The translations under genes were made by a program, and so were the position numbers. The notes below the pieces were generated by a model, which was not told where the DNA came from, ran no database searches, and saw only the letters and a program-made list of their open reading frames with translations. DNA of 64,000 bases from DASRWT01 sp963748485 (GTDB lineage Bacteria > Methylomirabilota > Methylomirabilia > Rokubacteriales > CSP1-6). The DNA lies in the NCBI GenBank assembly GCA_963748485.1, contig CAVVJF010000011.1, positions 558,001 to 622,000 of the forward strand, written 5' to 3'. Positions 15,146-22,509 of this stretch are shown piece by piece; positions within the stretch are counted from its first letter, which is position 1, and every line of letters begins with the position of its first letter.

Positions 15146-16707
15146 TGGCCCGCGGCTCGCGTACCAAGGGCAGCAATGGGAACGGCAACGGGAAGCGGCT
15201 GGTCACCCAGCAGTCGGTGAACGCGGCCGTCAAGGCCATCTGCGACATCATGCGCCGGTCGAACTGCGCGGGCGCCCTCCAGTACGTGCCCGAGCTGACG
15301 TGGATCCTTTTCCTCCGCATTCTGGATGAACGGGAGACGCGCGAGGCGGAGGAAGCTGAGGCGGTGGGGGCGGAGCACACGCCCTCGCTCAAGGCGCCTT
15401 ATCGCTGGCAGGACTGGGCGGCGCCCGACGGCAAGAAGCGGAAGGCCCTCCAGGCGGGTACCCTAGGGGGCTTCCTGTCGTTCGTCAACGGCGACCTGTT
15501 GCCGCACCTCAAGGCGCTGCGCGACCGGCCGCGCCCGACGCCCCGGCAGAAGGTGATCAGCGAGATCATGTCGGGGGTAGAGCGCACGCGCATCGACACG
15601 GAGCGGAACTTCCTCGACGTGCTCGATAAGGTGCACGAGTTGAGCGGGGAGCGGGTGGACCCGACGCACGTCTTCGCGCTCTCGCAGGTGTACGAGGGTC
15701 TGCTCCTGAAGATGGGGGAGAAGGGCAACGACGGCGGGCAGTTCTTCACGCCGCGCGAGGTCATCCGCGCGATGGTGCGCGTGATCGATCCGTGTATCGG
15801 CGAGACGGTCTACGACCCCGGCTGCGGGACCGGCGGGTTCCTGGCCCAAGCCTACGAGCACATGGCGGGCCCGGGCAAGGGCAAGATCGCCTCCGCCGAG
15901 GACCTGGAGACGCTCAAGCGGCGCACCTTCTACGGCCGAGAGAAGGACAACGCCATCTACCCGATCGCCCTCGCGAACCTCGTCCTGCACGACATCGACG
16001 AGCCGCACATCTGGCACGGCAACACGCTGACGGGGCAGGAGACGTACGGCGGCCTCTTCGCGGATGCTCCGGCGCTGTTCGACGTGATCCTGATGAATCC
16101 GCCCTTCGGCGGCAAGGAAGGCAAGGAGGCGCAGACTAAGTTCGCGTACAAGACGCGCGCCACCCAGGTGCTCTTCCTCCAGCACGTCATCGAGACTCTC
16201 AAGCCGGGCGGCCGATGCGGCATCGTGGTGGACGAGGGCGTGCTCTTCCAGGTGAACCAGATCGCCTTCGTCCAGACCAAGCGCAAGCTGCTGGACGAGT
16301 GCGACCTCTGGTGCATCGTGAGCCTGCCCGCCGGCGCGTTCGTCAACGCCGGCGCAGGAGTGAAGACCAATCTTCTGTTCTTCACGAAGGGCAAGCCCAC
16401 GGAGCGGATCTGGTACTACGACCTCTCCGGCGTGAAGGTCGGGAAGAAGCGCCCGCTGACCCTGGCCCACTTCGAGGAGTTCTTCCGGCTCCTCCCGGCG
16501 CGCGCCGATAGCGAGCGCTCCTGGCTGGTCGAGCGCCGCGCCATCGAGGAAAAGGGCTACGACCTCAAGGCGGTGAACCCGCACGCCAGGCGCGACGAGG
16601 ACCTCCGCACGCCCGAGGAGCTGCTCGACATCATCGAGGCCAAGGGCAGGGAGGTGGCCGAGGCCGTGGCGGCGCTCAGGGCCCTAACGAAGCCTACGCC
16701 GGGCTAG
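15145..16707 (+). CDS. hsdM: Type I restriction-modification methyltransferase subunit M
   Basis: A 520-residue N6-adenine methyltransferase. The N-terminal HsdM_N helical domain (ICDIMRRSNCAGALQYVPEL) is followed by GQFFTPREVIRAMV, SAM motif I DPGCGTGGFL (about residue 224; Gly replaces the usual Ala) and catalytic motif IV NPPF (318-321). A C-terminal helical region contacts S. It methylates the site chosen by HsdS and protects host DNA. Its ATG overlaps the fic stop by one base. Placing M last, after fic, is unusual; R-M operons more often have M before S. Confidence 0.95.
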   Translation: MARGSRTKGSNGNGNGKRLVTQQSVNAAVKAICDIMRRSNCAGALQYVPELTWILFLRILDERETREAEEAEAVGAEHTPSLKAPYRWQDWAAPDGKKRKALQAGTLGGFLSFVNGDLLPHLKALRDRPRPTPRQKVISEIMSGVERTRIDTERNFLDVLDKVHELSGERVDPTHVFALSQVYEGLLLKMGEKGNDGGQFFTPREVIRAMVRVIDPCIGETVYDPGCGTGGFLAQAYEHMAGPGKGKIASAEDLETLKRRTFYGREKDNAIYPIALANLVLHDIDEPHIWHGNTLTGQETYGGLFADAPALFDVILMNPPFGGKEGKEAQTKFAYKTRATQVLFLQHVIETLKPGGRCGIVVDEGVLFQVNQIAFVQTKRKLLDECDLWCIVSLPAGAFVNAGAGVKTNLLFFTKGKPTERIWYYDLSGVKVGKKRPLTLAHFEEFFRLLPARADSERSWLVERRAIEEKGYDLKAVNPHARRDEDLRTPEELLDIIEAKGREVAEAVAALRALTKPTPG

Positions 16708-16713
16708 TTGCTC

Positions 16714-17940
16714 TCACTCGGGCAGGCTTAGCGGCACGAGGGTCCCGCGCAGCGTGCGCCGGCCATCGGCCGAGGTCCACTCCAGCTCCATTCGCCCCGC
16801 TCGGCCCGGCGCGAGCGTCATGGTCGGGGCGCGGTCGCTGCCGAGCGTCGCGTGGAGGCGGCCCCCTTCGGCGCGCACGGCGTATCGCCCGCCCGTCGCG
16901 CGCGCCGCGACCGCACGGTAGACCAGCTGGGGCGCCTGACCCTCGCTTTCCACGAGGCCGGTGATCACGACCGTCTCCTCGAGCAAGCCGAACCAGAGGC
17001 CCGTGAAGGGGGCGAAGGCCTCGGGCAGGGTTGAGCCCTCGGCGAGGGGCTTCGTCCCCTCCCAGCGACCGCGCAGCAGCAGCGCTCTCGCGGCCTCGCC
17101 CTCGCGGCCTTCCGGGCACGGGAAGCGTCCTGTCGGCGCGTCCACGGCGAGGAACTCGGCCAGGCAAGTCCCGTAGCGGAGCGCGAAGCGCCCGCCGGTG
17201 GCGCCGCCGTGGCCGGCGATGGCGGGCGTCGTCTCGTCGACGAGGAAGTAGGGTCGCCCGCGCCGCGCCAGCACCTTGAGGGCGCCGGCGCCGCGCGCGG
17301 AGTGGTTGAAAAGCTCGTCGCCGGCGGGGAACACGAGGGCGACCCGCGCGGCCTTGCTGTCGGCGAGCAGGCGTTCCGTGACACTCGGGTCGAGGCGATC
17401 GCCGCCGCCGCGGCTCGTCACGCCGGGCGCCATCGCCACCACGCCGAACACGTCCGGCCGATCAGCCGCGGTCTCAAGTGATATGTAGCCGCCGAACGAC
17501 TGACCGGCGAGCACGATCCGGCGGTAACCGCGGCTCCGCTGGGTCCGGACTTCCTCCTCGGCGCGCGCCGCGGCGCGGGACAGCGAGCTTCCCGTCTCGC
17601 CCAGGTTGTTCCGGTTGATCTTCATGACGTCCCAGCCGCGAGCGTGGAGGACTCGCAGCGCCATCGCGGGCGGGGACTTGTACTGCTCCGCGGTACCCGC
17701 GATGCCGTGGCTCCAGAGCACCAGGCCGCGGGCCTTCTCGGGCCCGTGCGGCTCCAGGTCGCAGAAGCCCCACTCGGTCCAGAAGAAGCGATTCCCCGGC
17801 TCCTGCTCGCAGCGGAGGTCGGGCGCGTCGGCGGGGCGCGCGGGCGCGGCGGCGAGCAGGAAGGCGCTGGCGAGCACCGCGGCAGTCCAGGCGGGGAGAG
17901 TGGAAACGTTGCGGATCCCGGCGGCGGGCGCTAGAGTCAC
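16714..17940 (-). CDS. Exported alpha/beta hydrolase
   Basis: About 408 residues with an N-terminal hydrophobic leader (WTAAVLASAFLLAAAPARPA), so probably periplasmic. The hydrolase core shows LVLWSHGIAGTAEQ (oxyanion region), the nucleophile elbow IVLAGQSFGGYISLE (Ser), VALVFPAGDELF for the acid and an AIAGHGGA His. The last ~110 residues form an extra beta-rich domain (LWFGLLEETVVITGLVE onward). Substrate unknown; the fold fits esterases or dienelactone-hydrolase relatives. The start is uncertain: GTG 17940 is chosen because it precedes the leader and falls in the 30-bp divergent gap. Confidence 0.72.
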   Translation of the reverse strand: MTLAPAAGIRNVSTLPAWTAAVLASAFLLAAAPARPADAPDLRCEQEPGNRFFWTEWGFCDLEPHGPEKARGLVLWSHGIAGTAEQYKSPPAMALRVLHARGWDVMKINRNNLGETGSSLSRAAARAEEEVRTQRSRGYRRIVLAGQSFGGYISLETAADRPDVFGVVAMAPGVTSRGGGDRLDPSVTERLLADSKAARVALVFPAGDELFNHSARGAGALKVLARRGRPYFLVDETTPAIAGHGGATGGRFALRYGTCLAEFLAVDAPTGRFPCPEGREGEAARALLLRGRWEGTKPLAEGSTLPEAFAPFTGLWFGLLEETVVITGLVESEGQAPQLVYRAVAARATGGRYAVRAEGGRLHATLGSDRAPTMTLAPGRAGRMELEWTSADGRRTLRGTLVPLSLPE

Positions 17941-17970
17941 CCCGGTAGTATCACACCCACGGAGGCCAGC

Positions 17971-19521
17971 ATGCCAAGCCTTGCCCTCACCGACGTCGCG
18001 ATCGTGCTCCATCCCCAGGACGACGTGGCCATCGCCAAAAAGGAGATCAAGGCGGGCACGGCGCTGGACGATGCCGGCGGCGGCCGCATCGAGGCGCGCC
18101 AGGACATCCGGCCCGGCCACAAGATCGCGCGCCGCGCGCGCGCGGCCGGCGAGACGGTGCGCCGCTACGGGCAGGTGATCGGCTTCGCCACCGAGGCCAT
18201 CCGGGTGGGCGACCATGTCCACACGCAGAACCTCGGCATCGGCGAGCTCGCCGCCGACCGCTACGAGGTGGGCGTGGACGTGCGACCGGTGACACCCTAT
18301 CCGGCTGCCGAGATGCGGTACTTCGACGGCTACAAGCGCGAGGACGGCCGCGTCGGGACCCGCAACTACGTGGCGATCATCTCGGGGGTGAACTGCTCGG
18401 CCTCGGTGAGCCAGTTCGTAAAGGACAAGTTCCGGGACGTGCAGCGGGACTTTCCCCACATCGACGGCGTGCTGGCCATCACTCACAAGTCCGGCTGCGG
18501 CACCAAGCTCTTCGGCGAGGACCACCTCGCGCTCCAGCGCGTGCTCGCCGGCTACGCCAAGCACCCCAACGTGGCCGCCTATATCTTGGTCGGACTCGGC
18601 TGCGAGGTGAATCAGGCCGCCGTCATGGTGGACAAGCAGCGGATGGCCGCCCCCGGGCATCCGGAGCGCGCGCCGTTCGTCGTCAACATCCAGGAGGCGG
18701 GCGGGATACGGCAGACGGTGGAGATCGCCGCGCGCGAGGTCGCCCGGCTGCTCCCGTTCGCCAACGAGGCGCGGCGGACGCCCCAGCCCGTGTCGGAGAT
18801 CTGCCTCGCCACCAACTGCGGTGGCTCCGACTCCAACTCGGGCATCACCGCCAACCCCGCGCTGGGCTGGGCGGTGGACGAGCTAGTCCGCTATGGCGGC
18901 ACCGGCGTCCTCGCCGAGACGCCGGAGATCTACGGGGCGGAGCACCTCCTGATCCGCCGCGCCGTGAACGAGGGCGTGGCCAAGAAGCTCATCGATCGCT
19001 ACAAGTGGTGGGAGTGGTACTGCCGGGGGATCGAGGCCATGGACAACAATCCCGCCCCCGGCAACAAGGCCGGCGGCATCACGACCGTGTTCGAGAAGTC
19101 GCTGGGCGGCGTCACCAAGGGTGGGACCACGCCGATGATGGACGTCTTCCAGTACGGCGAGCCCATCACCACGCGGGGGTTCGTCTTCATGGACACGCCC
19201 GGGCACGATCCCGTGTCGATCACGGGCCTGGTCGCGGGCGGCTGCAACATGATCTGCTTCACCACGGGCCGCGGCTCGGTGTTCGGGTGCAAGCCGGTGC
19301 CCTCCATCAAGCTCGCCACCAACTCCCTGATGTATCGCCACATGCAGGACGACATGGACGTGAACTGCGGGGTAATCCTCGAGGGGGTGCCGCTGGCCGA
19401 CGTGGGCCGTCAGATCTTCGAGGAGATCGTGGCGGTGGCGTCGGGCAAGCGGTCGAAGAGCGAGCTAAGCGGGGTCGGAGAGGAAGAGTTCGCGCCGTGG
19501 ATTATCGGTCCCGTCATGTAG
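17971..19521 (+). CDS. UxaA-family hydro-lyase (altronate/galactarate dehydratase-like)
   Basis: A 516-residue fusion of an N-terminal SAF domain (about 1-100, with HKIARRARAAGE) and the UxaA catalytic domain. Family blocks are GYKREDGRVGTRNYVAIISGVNCSAS, THKSGCGTKLFGED, VGLGCEVNQA, ATNCGGSDSNSGI, GGVTKGGTTPMMD, GCNMICFTTGRGS and FGCKPVPSIKLATNS. Conserved Cys residues suit the metal-dependent dehydration of sugar acids such as D-altronate or D-galactarate. The exact substrate is open. It has a GGAGG ribosome site and a TAGTAT box at 17945-17950. Its last 57 bases overlap the convergent membrane gene. Confidence 0.9.
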   Translation: MPSLALTDVAIVLHPQDDVAIAKKEIKAGTALDDAGGGRIEARQDIRPGHKIARRARAAGETVRRYGQVIGFATEAIRVGDHVHTQNLGIGELAADRYEVGVDVRPVTPYPAAEMRYFDGYKREDGRVGTRNYVAIISGVNCSASVSQFVKDKFRDVQRDFPHIDGVLAITHKSGCGTKLFGEDHLALQRVLAGYAKHPNVAAYILVGLGCEVNQAAVMVDKQRMAAPGHPERAPFVVNIQEAGGIRQTVEIAAREVARLLPFANEARRTPQPVSEICLATNCGGSDSNSGITANPALGWAVDELVRYGGTGVLAETPEIYGAEHLLIRRAVNEGVAKKLIDRYKWWEWYCRGIEAMDNNPAPGNKAGGITTVFEKSLGGVTKGGTTPMMDVFQYGEPITTRGFVFMDTPGHDPVSITGLVAGGCNMICFTTGRGSVFGCKPVPSIKLATNSLMYRHMQDDMDVNCGVILEGVPLADVGRQIFEEIVAVASGKRSKSELSGVGEEEFAPWIIGPVM

Positions 19522-20040
19522 CGGTGGGCGCGCGGTCTGGTTCTGGCGCGTGGCGCCGATGAAGAAGGCCGACCAGAAGCGCGCGGGCGGCGGGGCCAGG
19601 CGTCCCATGTCGAGCAGGCGATCAGTTCGGAAACCGGCGCGCCCGCGGTAGACGAAGCTGTAGAACGGCACCATGTTCCGTCCCGCCACCTTGCCGTTGA
19701 ACACGATGTCAAGCGGCAGGTGCAGCGCCGCCGCCCCCAGAACATAGCCCCATAGCCACTCGAGGTTTCCCGCCCAGGCCATCAGGGCGAGGGCGGCGAG
19801 CACCTCGTACGAGTGCAGCAGGAGCACCACGGTACGGGTCCGTCCGGCCAGGTAATAGCGGAGGAAGGCGGCGGGGCGCAGGTCGCGCTGCCGCTCGAAG
19901 GCGATGTAGTCGAGGACGTGATCCAGGTCGATGAGAAAGCCGCCGGTGGCGACACCTGCGGTGAGGGCGGCGGAGCCGGTGACCGTCTGGACGGCCGCGC
20001 ATGCGAGCGCCGTCGTGACGAGATGACCTCCGGGGCTCAC
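19465..20040 (-). CDS. Predicted membrane protein, YdjM/metal-dependent-hydrolase-like
   Basis: A 191-residue protein with several hydrophobic segments and a LIDLDHVLDYI motif near residue 40. The Asp/His-rich DxDH pattern is typical of the LexA-regulated YdjM-like putative membrane hydrolases, but the overall similarity is too weak to name it. HSYEVLAALALMAWAG and HLPLDIVFNGK add further His/Asp residues that may bind metal. The start is GTG 20040. The 3' end runs 57 bases into the convergent UxaA gene, so the last ~19 codons are in antisense overlap. Confidence 0.6.
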   Translation of the reverse strand: MSPGGHLVTTALACAAVQTVTGSAALTAGVATGGFLIDLDHVLDYIAFERQRDLRPAAFLRYYLAGRTRTVVLLLHSYEVLAALALMAWAGNLEWLWGYVLGAAALHLPLDIVFNGKVAGRNMVPFYSFVYRGRAGFRTDRLLDMGRLAPPPARFWSAFFIGATRQNQTARPPLHDGTDNPRRELFLSDPA

Positions 20041-20069
20041 GCCGCCCTCACCAGATGCGGAGGAACCAC

Positions 20070-20258
20070 CTAGAAGCGGCGGGCTCGGCGGTTACGCGCC
20101 TCGACATAGGCGACGCGCGCCACGGGAAGCAGCCAGCCGAAGGGAAGCACCAGGGCAGCAGCCACCATCCACATGTTCGGGCGACGGTACCAGGGGCGGG
20201 CGATGCCGCCCTTGTGATCTTCTTGCCAGGCTTCACGGATCAGGTCGAGCAGTCTCAT
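20070..20258 (-). CDS. Small single-span membrane protein, 62 aa
   Basis: A short basic protein with one hydrophobic helix (MWMVAAALVLPFGWLLPVA) flanked by Trp/Arg-rich ends. It has an ATG, and AGGAG about 8 nt upstream. No family recognised. It lies 29 nt upstream of the YdjM-like gene on the same strand, so they may be one unit. Function unknown. Confidence 0.5.
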   Translation of the reverse strand: MRLLDLIREAWQEDHKGGIARPWYRRPNMWMVAAALVLPFGWLLPVARVAYVEARNRRARRF

Positions 20259-20457
20259 TGTCGGGGCTCCTAGGGCCGCTGTTTCCGGCCACCCCTCTGT
20301 AGAGCAATGAAAGTGCCACGAGTCGAATCAACGTAACATATCGATATAATGTGTGTATTGGTCGAGACGCATACTCTTGATCTGGGCACGCTCCCCCCGA
20401 ACAGGGGAAGTACCTCGACAAATTGGAGATGCGATTTCCCGCGAAGGGACTGCGTAG

Positions 20458-20760
20458 CTACGACTGCACGACGGTGACGACGAGGCCGATCGAGGCCAGC
20501 ACGTTGCCGACGCGGACGCATTCGACTTCGGGACCCACCTTCACCACGGCCTTGCCGGTGTTGTGGACCTCCCAGGCCAGCTCCCAGCCTTTGTCCTCGG
20601 AGCAGCCGATGGCCTTCATCAGCTGCTGCACCACCTGCTCGAAGGTGTGGCAGTCGCAGTTGTGAAGGATGGTCATCCAGGGCGGCGCGGCCTCGGTCTC
20701 GGTACGCTCGACCTCCTCGACCTCGGGAACCTCGAGGGGGCGGTCCGTCCCCGGACTCAT
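20458..20760 (-). CDS. ClpS-like adaptor, divergent
   Basis: A 100-residue ClpS-fold protein: a flexible acidic N-terminus, then PPWMTILHNCDCHTFEQVV, a helix pair, WEVHNTGKAVV and the final strand VLASIGLVVTVVQS. ClpS hands N-degron proteins to ClpA/ClpC. Numbering happens to match E. coli: N34, D36 and H66 are kept, but D35, which holds the substrate alpha-amino group, is Cys, as is position 37, and gatekeeper Met40 is Phe. It may therefore read a different N-terminus or not be an N-degron adaptor at all. Its ATG overlaps the stop of the CoA-transferase gene (ATGA), so it is the last gene of the acyl-CoA operon. Confidence 0.78.
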   Translation of the reverse strand: MSPGTDRPLEVPEVEEVERTETEAAPPWMTILHNCDCHTFEQVVQQLMKAIGCSEDKGWELAWEVHNTGKAVVKVGPEVECVRVGNVLASIGLVVTVVQS

Positions 20761-22025
20761 CCGATGACCCCCCGGTCGCGCAGGCGCGCGATGGTCGCGG
20801 CGCCGTAGCCGAGAATCTCGCCGAGGATCGCGTCCGTATCCTCGCCGAGGCGGGGGGCCCGGCGCGGCGTGCGTACCTCGCCGGTCGTGCGGATGGGGCT
20901 CCGTACCTCCTTGAGCGTGCCGAAGGCCGGATGGTCGACCTCGACGATCATGTCCCGCGCCAGCACCTGCTCGTCGGCGAGCGCCTGGCGCACGTCGTTG
21001 ACGGGCGCGCACGGCACGCGGCCGCGCAGCCGATCGAGCCAATCGGCGGTGGTGCGGGTGACGAAGCGCTCCTTGAGGAGCGGGAGGAGCGCGTCGCGAT
21101 GAGCATGACGGTCGGCAAAGGTGCGGAAGCGCGGGTCCGCCGCGAGCCCGGGGGCCTCCATGGCTTCCACGAGCTCCTGCCAGAACTTGTCCTTGTTGCA
21201 GAAGACGACGATCCACCCGTCCTTGGTGGGGAAGTTCTGGGCGGGGACGAGCACCTGATGGGCGGAATCCCGCGTCCGTTCCGGGGCCCACTCGCGATTG
21301 AGCGTCCAGATCGCGAAGTAGGACAGCATGCTCACCGCGGTGTCGAGGAGCGAGATGTCCACGTCGCGGCCGACCCCGGTGCGCTGGGCGTCGAAGAGGC
21401 CGACCATGAGGCCGATCATCGCGGCATAGCCGCCGGCGAAGTCGATGACGGAGACGCCGCACTTGCCGGGAGGCCCGTCCGGCTCGCCCGTGACCGACAT
21501 GTAACCGGCATAGCCCTGGATCAGGTAGTCGTAGGCGGGCTCGGCGGCTCGCGGACCGGTGGTGCCGAACCCCGTGAGGGAGCAGCAGACGACCTTCGGG
21601 TTCACCCCCTTGAGGGTCTCGTAGGTGAGGCCGAGCTTGCCGGGAAGGTCGCCACGGGCGTTGTTGAACACGGCGTCGGACACGCGGACGAGATCGTGCA
21701 GCACCGCCTGACCGTCGGGATGGCGAAGGTTCAGGGTCAACGAGCGCTTGCCGCGGTTGAACGACTGAAAGTAGGGCGAGTCGGCCTCTCCCGTGAAGGG
21801 CGGCACATAGCGGGACACGTCGCCGCCCACGCCGGGATCCTCGATCTTGATCACCTCGGCGCCGAGGTCGGCGAGCACCTGGGTGCCGAACGGCCCCGCC
21901 CCGAACTGCGAGACGGCGAGGATGCGCACTCCGGCGAGCGGCGCACGGGCCCCCTCACCTTGCCCTCTCCCGCCGATGGGGAGAGGGGTAGGGTGAGCGG
22001 GATGCTCGGGCTGATCGGGTGGCAT
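20757..22025 (-). CDS. Family III CoA-transferase (CaiB/BaiF type)
   Basis: About 422 residues. The family start LAGVRILAVSQFGAGPFGTQ, LADLGAEVIKIEDP, NRGKRSLTLNLR and SVTGEPDGPPGKCG are typical; the catalytic Asp of the class is expected in GVSVIDFAGGYAAMIGL. It moves CoA between carboxylic acids. It lies in an operon with a fused acyl-CoA dehydrogenase and MaoC, so it probably activates the acid that those enzymes oxidise. ATG 22025 is one base after the MaoC stop. The first ~30 residues are encoded by a REP-like palindrome, so GTG 21929, where the fold begins, is an alternative start. Confidence 0.9.
   Translation of the reverse strand: MPPDQPEHPAHPTPLPIGGRGQGEGARAPLAGVRILAVSQFGAGPFGTQVLADLGAEVIKIEDPGVGGDVSRYVPPFTGEADSPYFQSFNRGKRSLTLNLRHPDGQAVLHDLVRVSDAVFNNARGDLPGKLGLTYETLKGVNPKVVCCSLTGFGTTGPRAAEPAYDYLIQGYAGYMSVTGEPDGPPGKCGVSVIDFAGGYAAMIGLMVGLFDAQRTGVGRDVDISLLDTAVSMLSYFAIWTLNREWAPERTRDSAHQVLVPAQNFPTKDGWIVVFCNKDKFWQELVEAMEAPGLAADPRFRTFADRHAHRDALLPLLKERFVTRTTADWLDRLRGRVPCAPVNDVRQALADEQVLARDMIVEVDHPAFGTLKEVRSPIRTTGEVRTPRRAPRLGEDTDAILGEILGYGAATIARLRDRGVIG
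21954..21997. repeat. REP-like dispersed palindrome (CTCACC ... GGTGAG type)
   Basis: Imperfect inverted repeat: left arm 21954-21971 (CTCACCTTG then CCCTCTCCC), loop GCCGAT, right arm 21978-21997 (GGGGAGAGG then GGTAGGGTGAG). The wording closely matches a short intergenic palindrome scattered through many proteobacterial and related genomes. Here it lies inside the presumed 5' coding end of the CoA-transferase. Confidence 0.7.
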
Positions 22026-22026
22026 G

Positions 22027-22509
22027 TCAGTAGGGGAGGCGACCCTCGCCGAGGGTCGGGTGATTCTTCTTCGGGACGAGGACCGTCCGCGTATAGGTGC
22101 AGACTTCTTCACCACGTTGATTTGTCGCGCGAGTCTCCACGGTGACGATGCCGCGGTCGCCCTGGCGCGACTCCCGCAGCTCCAGCACGCGCGAGTGGGC
22201 ATAGAGCGTGTCCCCGATGAAGGTGGGCTTCTCGTGCCGGAGGGCGTTGACCTCGAGGTTGGCGATGGCGCGCCCCGAGATGTCGGCCACCGTCATCCCG
22301 ATCACCACGCTGAAGACGAGGGGGCCGAGCACCACCCGCTGCTTGTGCTGGGTGTGGGTCTCGGCGTAGTGCGCGTCCGAGTGCAGGGGATGCTGGTTCA
22401 TTGTCAAGAGGGCGAACCACGTGCAGTCCGCCTCGGTGATGGTGCGGCCCGGCCAGTGGCGGAACGCCTGTCCCACCGTGAACTCCTCGAAGTAGCGCCC
22501 GTAGCTCAC
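22027..22509 (-). CDS. MaoC-family enoyl-CoA hydratase-like protein
   Basis: A 160-residue hot-dog-fold protein. It has an FEEFTVGQAFRHWPGRTITEADCTWF start, and the hydratase-2-like segment MNQHPLHSDAHYAE carries the His/Asp pair. It then continues with TFIGDTLYAHSRVLELRES and VETRATNQRGEEV. It probably adds water to an enoyl-CoA produced by the preceding dehydrogenase. The start is GTG 22509, with a GTGA overlap with the dehydrogenase stop. The gap to the CoA-transferase ATG is 1 nt, so the set is translationally coupled. Confidence 0.88.
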   Translation of the reverse strand: MSYGRYFEEFTVGQAFRHWPGRTITEADCTWFALLTMNQHPLHSDAHYAETHTQHKQRVVLGPLVFSVVIGMTVADISGRAIANLEVNALRHEKPTFIGDTLYAHSRVLELRESRQGDRGIVTVETRATNQRGEEVCTYTRTVLVPKKNHPTLGEGRLPY

